Of a stretch of DNA of 64,000 nucleotides, positions 58,105 to 64,000 are shown piece by piece. How positions within the stretch are numbered: the first letter of the stretch is position 1; every line of letters begins with the position of its first letter. The notes beneath the pieces are model-generated. The model made no database searches, had not been told where the DNA came from, and was given only the letters and a program-made list of their open reading frames with translations. The translations under genes and the position numbers were made by a program. This stretch comes from JACIYW01 sp014359745 (GTDB lineage: Bacteria > Pseudomonadota > Alphaproteobacteria > Rhodobacterales > Rhodobacteraceae), in the NCBI GenBank assembly GCA_050433985.1, contig JBNPWE010000006.1, positions 128,398-192,397 on the forward strand, written 5' to 3'.

Positions 58105-60422
58105 GCGACGACGGCATCCTGCATTTCAACCCGTGGATGGACTTCAACGACGGGCCACCGTCCGAGAACCCGTTCGGCTGCGACCCTGATCCCGAGCAGA
58201 TCGCCATCTTCCTAGACACCGTGTTCAGCTGGTGCGAGGGGCTGATCCCGCTACGCGGCTTCGTCGACAAGGGTCAGGGCCGGGACGGCAAGCCGCACAA
58301 CATCTGGATCCCGGCCGACGACACCGCACCGGGGAAACTCGCGACCTTCGCCGCATGGGCGAACCGCGAGGGGGCGGCGGTCTATGTCATCCCCGGCACG
58401 GTCGAGGAACAGGGCCAGGCCCGCGCCGCCGACGTGCTGCAGATGCAGGCCATCGTCGTCGATCTCGACGCAGGCGACATCCCGGCCAAGCTGGACCATG
58501 TCACCCGCCACCTCGGCGCGCCCACGCTGATCATCGAAAGCGGCGGGCGGACGCCCGAGGGTGCGGCCAAGCTCCATGTCTGGTGGAGACTGACCGAACC
58601 GGCCGAGGGTGAGGACCTGGTCGCCCTCTGCCGCCTGCGCGGCGAGATCGCCGTGAAGGTCGGCGGCGACACGCATTTCCGCTCGGCGCACCAGCCGATC
58701 CGGGTGCCAGGCACCGTCTATCACAAGCACGGCCATCAACGCCTCGTGCAGATCCGCGAGCATCGCTCGGTCGAAGTGGATCTTGCCGATTTCGCGGAAA
58801 AGGTCGCCGACATGCCGCCGCTGCCAGGCGTAGGCTTTGCCAGCGACGTTGCCACACCAGCATCGAAGCCCGGCATCGACGCGGTGCTCACCACGCCGGT
58901 GCGCGAGGGCGCGGTCGACGACTGGTCCCGGTTCCAGGGGGCAAGCGCCGCCATCGGCCATTACGTTCGTTTGGTGCACGAAGGCCGCCTTGACCCGTTC
59001 GCAGGCTGGGAGGCGATCTGCGGCTACAACGCCGCCATGCTGCGCCCGACCTGGCCGCTCGATCGGCTGATGGCCGAGTCCGAACGCCTCTGGGCGCTGC
59101 ATGTGAAGCGCAACGGCCCGCCGCTCCTGCGCGCGGCCCATGTCGATGCCCCGGCCAGTCCGCTGCCGACCTTCAGCCTCGGCGCGCTGCTCGACGACAC
59201 GAGCCCGATGCCCGAGGACATCATCGGGCCGCGCGTGCTGACGCCGGGCGGGCTCCTTGTGCTGGGCGGCGCGCCCAAGGTCGGCAAGAGCGACTTCCTG
59301 ATCTCCTGGCTCGTGCACATGGCGGCGGGCGTGCCGTTCCTCGGCTTCACGCCGCCCCGGCCGCTGCGCGTGTTCTACCTGCAGGCCGAAATCCAGTATC
59401 ATTATCTGCGCGAGCGCATGCAGCAGATCGCGCTGCCCGCCACCGTGATCGCCGCCGCGCGCGACACCTTCATCGCCACACCGAAGCTGAAGCTGCTGCT
59501 CGACGCGGAGGGCGTCGCCCGCGTGACCGAGGCGATCCGGGCCGCATTCCCCGACGCGCCGCCCGACATCATCGTCATCGACCCCATCCGCAATCTCTTC
59601 GACGGCGGACCTGAGGGGGGCGGCGAGAACGACAACACCGCCATGATGTTCTTCCTGAAGGACCGGGTGGAGCTTCTCCGCGAGGCGGTCAATCCGGACG
59701 CGGGCGTCATCCTCGCCCACCACACCCGCAAGGCCAGCAAGCATCAGGTCAAGGACGATCCCTTCCTCGCCCTCTCCGGCGCCAGCGCGCTGCGCGGTTT
59801 CTATACCTCAGGGCTGCTCATGCACCGGCCCGACGAGGACAGCAGTGTCCGCAGGCTGGAGATCGAGCTGCGGAACGGCCCCGCGCTGCCGGGAAAGCTG
59901 ATCGACAAGGTGAAGGGCCAGTGGCTCGAGCTGAACCCGCTGAACGAGCGCCTGGTGCGCAAGGAGGTCGGCGCCAGGCTCGATGCCGAACGGCTGCGCA
60001 AGCACGATGTCATCCTCGGCATGTTGCTGGATGAGGCGGCCAGCGAGCGCCTCTACACCGCCATGCAGTTCGCCGAGACCTTCGAGAACCGGGGCGGTCT
60101 GGGCAGCAAGCACACGATCCGCGAGCGCCTCAGCGTGCTGGCGACCAAAGGCTTCGTGAAGTTCCTGCGCGACCCCTCGGGGTTCGGCTTCCCCGTCACC
60201 CGGTCGCGGTTCGGCTATCTCTGCGTCGAGGGCATGCAGTTCGGCGCGCCCGTCGAGCATGTCGATCCGGACACCGGCGAGGTCACCACAACCGCCCGTC
60301 CGGTCCTGCCCAGCCACTTCAAATGCCCCCAATCCGGGCTCTGCCTGCAGGTCGAAAACCCCGCCGTCTGGGTCTACCCGGAGGGGCTCGAAGACGACCT
60401 CACTCATATGAGTGAGGCCTGA
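58101..60422 (+). CDS. RepA-like ATPase with primase-like N-terminus
   Basis: A 773-residue replication protein. The N-terminal 250 residues look like a RepB/primase-type domain (MQAIVVDLDAGDIPAKLDHV; HFRSAHQPIRVPGTVYHKHG). The centre is a RecA/RepA-like helicase ATPase: Walker A GGAPKVGKSD (from residue 389), FYLQAEIQYHYLRERM, Walker B-like IIVIDPIRNLFDGG and LAHHTRKASKHQ. The C-terminus includes a winged-helix-like part. It probably primes and unwinds DNA at the phage origin. Palindromes begin inside its last codons. Confidence 0.82.
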   Translation: MSDDGILHFNPWMDFNDGPPSENPFGCDPDPEQIAIFLDTVFSWCEGLIPLRGFVDKGQGRDGKPHNIWIPADDTAPGKLATFAAWANREGAAVYVIPGTVEEQGQARAADVLQMQAIVVDLDAGDIPAKLDHVTRHLGAPTLIIESGGRTPEGAAKLHVWWRLTEPAEGEDLVALCRLRGEIAVKVGGDTHFRSAHQPIRVPGTVYHKHGHQRLVQIREHRSVEVDLADFAEKVADMPPLPGVGFASDVATPASKPGIDAVLTTPVREGAVDDWSRFQGASAAIGHYVRLVHEGRLDPFAGWEAICGYNAAMLRPTWPLDRLMAESERLWALHVKRNGPPLLRAAHVDAPASPLPTFSLGALLDDTSPMPEDIIGPRVLTPGGLLVLGGAPKVGKSDFLISWLVHMAAGVPFLGFTPPRPLRVFYLQAEIQYHYLRERMQQIALPATVIAAARDTFIATPKLKLLLDAEGVARVTEAIRAAFPDAPPDIIVIDPIRNLFDGGPEGGGENDNTAMMFFLKDRVELLREAVNPDAGVILAHHTRKASKHQVKDDPFLALSGASALRGFYTSGLLMHRPDEDSSVRRLEIELRNGPALPGKLIDKVKGQWLELNPLNERLVRKEVGARLDAERLRKHDVILGMLLDEAASERLYTAMQFAETFENRGGLGSKHTIRERLSVLATKGFVKFLRDPSGFGFPVTRSRFGYLCVEGMQFGAPVEHVDPDTGEVTTTARPVLPSHFKCPQSGLCLQVENPAVWVYPEGLEDDLTHMSEA

Positions 60423-60629
60423 CTCATATGACAGCGCCAACTGTGCACTCAATGAAATCAACAGGTTACGGGCAAATAAGAGTTAGGTCCCTGACTCATG
60501 CCCGAAGACTTCATGAAGTCTTATTCCGCAATGATTTCAGCCACTTGTCCTCCCCGGAACAGTTAGGTGTCAAACCCCCATACTACGTATGGGAGGGCCA
60601 CCCCACAGGGTTGGCCACTCCTCCCATAC
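60398..60629. repeat. Cluster of palindromes, candidate phage origin or control region
   Basis: A perfect 20-base palindrome, CCTCACTCATATGAGTGAGG (60398-60417), overlaps the end of the RepA-like gene. A perfect 18-base palindrome, AAGACTTCATGAAGTCTT, lies at 60505-60522. CCCATAC-TAC-GTATGGG lies at 60577-60593, and GTATGGGAGG (60587-60596) also pairs with CCTCCCATAC (60620-60629) around an inner GGCCA/TGGCC stem. TGACTCAT occurs twice more and AGTTAGGT twice in between. The stretch from about 60420 to 60580 is AT-richer than its surroundings. Location next to a replication protein fits an origin. Confidence 0.55.
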
Positions 60630-60761
60630 GTCCGGGCCAGCCGCGCGCGCCGCCGTGACGCTCCCTTGTGCTTCCCGATCCGACGACGGCGGCCCCGTAC
60701 CGCCAAGCACCAGACCGCCGTCGTCTTCCACCACCACAGGCCCCGGCAAAGGAGACCCATC

Positions 60762-61343
60762 ATGGCTCAGCCGACTCTGATCCCGAATTGCGACGGCGCA
60801 AGGTTTGAATCGCTGCCGCTCGACGCCCCCCGCAACCGCGTGGAGCAGACTTACGCGGCCCCACAGGGGCCACGGTTCTGCACCACCCTCGCGCTCGACC
60901 TCGGCACCTCGACCGGCTGGGCGATCCGCGGCCATGACGGCCTGATCACCAGCGGCACCGTCTCGTTGCGTCCCAGCCGCTTCGACGGCGGCGGCATGCG
61001 CTACCTGCGCTTCACCAACTGGCTGACCGAGGTCGACCGGCTGTCCGGGCCCGTCGCCGCCATCTGGTTCGAGGAAGTCCGCCGCCACGCGGGCACCGAC
61101 GCGAGCCACATCTACGGCGGGCTCATGGCCACGCTGACCGCATGGGCGGAACTGCGCGGCGTGCCCTACGAGGGCGTTCCGGTCGGCACGATCAAGCGCC
61201 ACGCCTCGGGCAAGGGCAACGCCGACAAGGCCGCCATGGTCGCCGCCGTCCGCGCCCGCGGCTTCAGCCCGGCCGACGACAACGAGGCCGACGCCATCGC
61301 CATTCTGCTCTGGGCGATCGAAACGAAGGGAGGTGTCGCATGA
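60762..61343 (+). CDS. RuvC-like nuclease fold protein
   Basis: A 193-residue protein with an RNase H/RuvC pattern: Asp46 in TLALDLGTSTGWAI, Glu104-Glu105 in IWFEEVRRHAGTDASH, and the acidic cluster ADDNEADAIAILLWA (Asp172, Asp173, Glu175, Asp177). The four acidic positions match Holliday-junction resolvases of the RuvC group in phages. It should resolve branched DNA before packaging. Ribosome site AAAGGAG precedes the ATG at 60762. Its stop overlaps the next gene (ATGA). Confidence 0.78.
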   Translation: MAQPTLIPNCDGARFESLPLDAPRNRVEQTYAAPQGPRFCTTLALDLGTSTGWAIRGHDGLITSGTVSLRPSRFDGGGMRYLRFTNWLTEVDRLSGPVAAIWFEEVRRHAGTDASHIYGGLMATLTAWAELRGVPYEGVPVGTIKRHASGKGNADKAAMVAAVRARGFSPADDNEADAIAILLWAIETKGGVA

Positions 61344-61540
61344 GGTGGCACCCCCATGGCTACGGCGGGCGACGCCGGGATACCGAACAGGTCAAGCGCG
61401 AGGGCTGGCAGGAACAGGGCGTCCTCGCGGTCTCCGCCGATGACGACCGCCTCACCTGGCCCGAGCGTGAACTGGTCCGCCAGCTGGGCGAGAAGCTCTA
61501 CGGCCCGCGCCCTTCCGACAGGGAGGCGCGCCATGGCTGA
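61340..61540 (+). CDS. Small basic phage protein
   Basis: A 66-residue protein (HPHGYGGRRRDTEQVKREGW; DRLTWPERELVRQLGEKLYG). Charged and helical, no family recognised. It overlaps the RuvC-like gene by four bases and the DUF6362 gene by eight, so it is part of the early operon. Confidence 0.66.
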   Translation: MRWHPHGYGGRRRDTEQVKREGWQEQGVLAVSADDDRLTWPERELVRQLGEKLYGPRPSDREARHG

Positions 61541-61913
61541 TCGCGAATGGACCGCCGACTGCGTCGCCGATCATTTCGAGGAGGCGTTCCGCACCCTGCG
61601 CAAACTGCCGCCGGTGAAGGCGCAGGGCTATTTCAACACCTGGCCCGACATCGTGCGGACCAGCCGCGAGATCGCGGCGATGGAACCGCAGCCGATGCGG
61701 GTCTGGCCGTCGGCCGCCGCGATCACCCGGCTCGAGCAGACCTTCGACTGGGTGCTCTGGATCGAGGAGGCGGAGCGCAAGCTGGTCTGGTCGCGCGCGG
61801 CCCGTGTGCCGTGGAAGCAGATCAGCGGGGAACTCGGCTGCGACCGCACGACCGCGTGGCGGCGCTGGCAGCTCGCGTTGACCAAGATCGCTGCGCGCCT
61901 GAATGCGCAGTGA
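61533..61913 (+). CDS. DUF6362 family protein
   Basis: A 126-residue protein of the DUF6362 type. It contains the conserved YFNTWPDIVRTSREIAAMEP and RVWPSAAAITRLEQTFDWVL segments. The C-terminus is a helix-turn-helix (VPWKQISGELGCDRTTAWRR), so it probably binds DNA. It is the last early gene before a 416-base non-coding stretch that precedes the methyltransferases. A late-gene activator role is a reasonable guess from place and motif. Confidence 0.78.
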   Translation: MADREWTADCVADHFEEAFRTLRKLPPVKAQGYFNTWPDIVRTSREIAAMEPQPMRVWPSAAAITRLEQTFDWVLWIEEAERKLVWSRAARVPWKQISGELGCDRTTAWRRWQLALTKIAARLNAQ

Positions 61914-62329
61914 CTCCAATGTGTTGCAACACTTTTTCCTTCGACATCTGCAACAGATCCATGCTAATCCGAAGGCAAGATGGGGAGAGTGCGCTGGAAA
62001 GCTCGCTCTCCCCTTTGCGTTGACGGGGGCCTTCTGGACCCCGGTATCCAGCGAGGGTCCGGCCGGGGTCCACCCCGAGGCAGTTTCCGGTTCCTTCCTG
62101 GGCGTTTTCGTATGCTGGCGGGCGAAGCGCGGGACATCGCCAGCGACAGGGCCGGATTTTTGGGAAGCCACCCGGAAGCCGGAGCCACTCACGCCCCGCG
62201 CAAACACCAATGAACGCTGACCTTCCGACCGGACACCGCTGGCGGCCGCTGGACCCCGTGTGGAGTCCAGCGTGGCATCCGGAGTCGGGAAGCCACCGGC
62301 ATCCACCCGACCGAGGAACCTTGCCCACC
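61914..62329 (+). promoter_or_regulatory. Non-coding region with palindrome and two hairpins before the methyltransferases
   Basis: No gene is seen in these 416 bases. The perfect palindrome GTGTTGCAACAC (61921-61932) begins seven bases after the DUF6362 stop and could be its operator. GGGGAGAG (61982-61989) pairs with CTCTCCCC (62006-62013), followed by TTTG, a likely terminator. TGGACCCCGG (62035-62044) pairs perfectly with CCGGGGTCCA (62063-62072), a second strong stem. The region separates early from late genes. Confidence 0.58.
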
Positions 62330-63673
62330 ATGACGCTGAGCTTCGCCCCGGACGCGATCGAGACGTGGCCGCTGTCGCGCCTCCAGCCCTACGCGAAGAA
62401 CGCGAAGGCGCACGGCGCGGACCAGGTCGCGAAGATCGCTGCTAGCATGGCCGAGTTCGGCTGGACCGTGCCATGCCTCGTCGCCGAGGACGGCGAGCTG
62501 ATCGCGGGCCATGGCCGGGTGTTGGCCGCGACGCAGCTCGGGCTGACCGAAGCGCCGGTGATCGTGCTCGGGCACCTGACCGAGGCGCAACGCCGGGCCT
62601 ATCGCATCGCGGACAACAAGCTGACGGAACTCGGCACCTGGGACGAGGCGCTGCTGTCGGCGGAACTGAACGATCTGCTGGCCGATGATTTCGACCTGTC
62701 GCTGGTCGGGTTTTCCGATGGCGAACTGGACAAGCTGCTGGCCTACGTCGCGGAAGACGACGGTGAAGAAGGTGGCGCCGGGGGCTCCGTGCCGCCGGTG
62801 ACCATCCCCGAACCGCCGCGCAACCCGGCCACGCGGACGGGCGATCTGTGGGTCCTCGGCGATCACCGCCTGCTCTGCGGGGACAGCACCAGTCACGTCG
62901 ACGTCCGCCGCCTGATGAACGGCGAGCGCGCGATCCTGTTCGCGACCGATCCGCCGTATCTCGTCGACTACGACGGCTCGAACCATCCGACCCGCAACAA
63001 GGACTGGTCGGCGTCCTACGGCACGACCTGGGACGACAGTTCGCAGGGCGCGGAGCTCTACGACGGGTTCATCTCGGCGGCCGTAGCCGAAGCCATCGCC
63101 GAGGACGCCGCCTGGTACTGCTGGCACGCCTCGCGCCGCCAGGCGATGCTGGAAGCCTGCTGGGAGAAGGCAGGCGCCTTTGTGCATCAGCAAATCATCT
63201 GGGTGAAAGACCGGGGCGTCCTGACCCGGTCGCATTACCTTTGGAAGCACGAACCCTGCTTCATGGGCTGGCGCCGCCCGAACCGGCCGCCGAAGGTCGC
63301 CGAGCAGACGCTGCTCTCGACCTGGGAAATGCCGTCCTTCGCCAAGGACGAGCGCCCCGACCACCCGACGCCGAAACCGCTCGACGCCTTCGGCATCCCG
63401 ATGCGCCAGCACGTGGCGCGCGGCGGGCTCTGCTACGAGCCGTTCTCCGGCTCGGGCTCGCAGATCATGGCGGGCGAGGCCAACGGCCGGCGCGTCTTCG
63501 CGATGGAGATCAGCAGATCTTACGTCGATGTCGCAGTCGAACGCTGGCAGGCGGACACGGGTCGCGAGGCGATTCTCGATGGCGATGGCCGGACCTTTGC
63601 GCAGCTGAGAACCGAGCGGCTGGGCGACGATGCTGAAGCATCCGCTGATCCAAAGCAGAAATCCGCAGCCTGA
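62330..63673 (+). CDS. ParB-fused DNA methyltransferase (full copy)
   Basis: A 447-residue protein. Residues about 10-110 are a ParB/sulfiredoxin-like domain (LQPYAKNAKAHGADQVAKIA; LIAGHGRVLAATQLGL). The methyltransferase has DPPY (207-210) and FSGSG (372-376), with a target-recognition region between them, the beta-class order. It modifies adenine-N6 or cytosine-N4. The ATG at 62330 begins the conserved domain; an upstream in-frame ATG at 62210 would add 40 unconserved residues encoded by the hairpin region. Its C-terminus is shorter than that of the copy at 1-728. Confidence 0.9.
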   Translation: MTLSFAPDAIETWPLSRLQPYAKNAKAHGADQVAKIAASMAEFGWTVPCLVAEDGELIAGHGRVLAATQLGLTEAPVIVLGHLTEAQRRAYRIADNKLTELGTWDEALLSAELNDLLADDFDLSLVGFSDGELDKLLAYVAEDDGEEGGAGGSVPPVTIPEPPRNPATRTGDLWVLGDHRLLCGDSTSHVDVRRLMNGERAILFATDPPYLVDYDGSNHPTRNKDWSASYGTTWDDSSQGAELYDGFISAAVAEAIAEDAAWYCWHASRRQAMLEACWEKAGAFVHQQIIWVKDRGVLTRSHYLWKHEPCFMGWRRPNRPPKVAEQTLLSTWEMPSFAKDERPDHPTPKPLDAFGIPMRQHVARGGLCYEPFSGSGSQIMAGEANGRRVFAMEISRSYVDVAVERWQADTGREAILDGDGRTFAQLRTERLGDDAEASADPKQKSAA

Positions 63674-64000
63674 GGCGATGCATGACCTGGCTTTACATCC
63701 CGCCGGACGCGCTTCCGGAACCGGAGACGCATGCCTGTTCGGCCTCTCGCTCTGCTCCGGCGCAGGTGGGCTCGACCTCGGGCTCACCATCGCCGTCCCC
63801 GGATATCGAACTGTGGGCCATGTCGAGCGGGAAACCTTCGCCGCGGCCACTCTCGTGGCGCGGATGGAAGACGCGTCCCTGGATCAGGCTGTTGTCTGGG
63901 ACGACGTTGCCACCTTCGACGGCCGCCCGTGGCGCGGCGCGGTGGACATCGTCACTGCGGGCTATCCGTGCCAGCCGTTCTCCGTCGCGGGCAAGCGCCG
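62979..64000 (+). repeat. Direct repeat, copy 2 (methyltransferase segment of prophage B)
   Basis: This segment aligns with bases 1-1052 in direct orientation. The copies differ at scattered sites and by a net 30 bases at the end of the first methyltransferase gene, and the similarity continues to the window edge. The distance between corresponding points is 62978 bases at the left end of the repeat. Confidence 0.85.
63678..64000 (+). CDS. Phage DNA (cytosine-5-)-methyltransferase, N-terminal part (cut by window edge)
   Basis: The first 107 codons of a C5 cytosine methyltransferase closely related to the one at 730-1911. It contains the SAM motif LCSGAGGLDLG and the catalytic PCQPFS loop. 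Of the differences from the first copy, about two thirds fall in third codon positions, which shows both copies have been kept under selection as enzymes. It starts four bases after the ParB-fused methyltransferase stop. The rest lies beyond the window. Confidence 0.87.
   Translation, partial: MHDLALHPAGRASGTGDACLFGLSLCSGAGGLDLGLTIAVPGYRTVGHVERETFAAATLVARMEDASLDQAVVWDDVATFDGRPWRGAVDIVTAGYPCQPFSVAGKR

Noticed and set aside
1..64000. The window could be a circular replicon of about 63 kb read past its starting point.
   Set aside because: The first and last kilobase are similar but not identical: many substitutions and a net 30-base length difference are present, so they are two separate loci.
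1..64000. tRNA, rRNA or CRISPR array.
   Set aside because: Reading both strands gave no cloverleaf with a conserved T-loop, no rRNA core sequence and no regularly spaced repeat array. Only short palindromes and triple repeats were seen.

Overview
The window is GC-rich DNA with dense, overlapping genes on both strands. Family content (DUF2190, DUF2793, DUF3489, DUF6127, DUF6362, DUF6441 and DUF2924 proteins, a prohead protease/capsid fusion, a BR0599-type tail protein) suggests an alphaproteobacterium, most likely of the Rhodobacterales (Paracoccus/Rhodobacter/Roseobacter relatives). This is inferred from family knowledge; no rRNA, tRNA or other housekeeping marker is present. Almost everything in the window is accessory DNA.

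Layout. (1) 1-28.4 kb is the late half of a siphovirus-type prophage (prophage A): the end of a ParB-fused adenine/cytosine-N4 methyltransferase, a C5 cytosine methyltransferase, small genes, terminase, connector, portal, protease/capsid fusion, head completion, tail tube, tail chaperones with a -1 slippery site, tape measure, tail tip, a host-specificity protein with an embedded VWA domain, and a lysis cassette. A complete mercury-resistance operon (merR divergent from merTPA) sits inside the head/tail gene run at 11.4-14.1 kb. (2) 28.4-40.2 kb is a metal-resistance island that starts directly at the spanin genes of prophage A: a long minus-strand copper operon (small secreted protein, multicopper oxidase, 42-residue membrane protein, DUF302, TVP38-like, APC permease, YHS-type copper P-type ATPase, DUF411), a divergent cytochrome c, a damaged ion-channel gene, and a Zn/Cd/Pb-type P-type ATPase with its divergent MerR-family regulator and a YnfA-like protein. 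(3) 40.7-41.4 kb has two small genes. (4) 41.4-49.9 kb is one minus-strand unit: small protein, DUF2924, large serine recombinase, recombinase-associated protein, and a two-gene Type III-like restriction-modification pair. (5) 50.26-52.47 kb holds one unrecognised 737-residue protein. (6) 52.5-64.0 kb is the early half of a second related prophage (prophage B): Com-like zinc-finger protein, sigma-like protein, ATPase fragment, helicase, HNH-like protein, Fe-S-type nuclease, primase/helicase-like ATPase, palindrome cluster, RuvC-like protein, DUF6362, then the ParB-methyltransferase and the start of the C5 methyltransferase.

The last 1.02 kb (62979-64000) is a diverged copy of the first 1.05 kb. 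The copies differ by many substitutions and a 10-residue length difference, so this is a real pair of related prophages in direct orientation, not an assembly wrap. Prophage B's early genes and prophage A's late genes are complementary: recombination across the shared methyltransferase segment would give a circle of about 63 kb with a complete phage gene order plus the metal island and the restriction-modification unit as cargo. The mer operon already lies within phage genes, so this locus looks like a place where phage and metal-resistance modules have become mixed.
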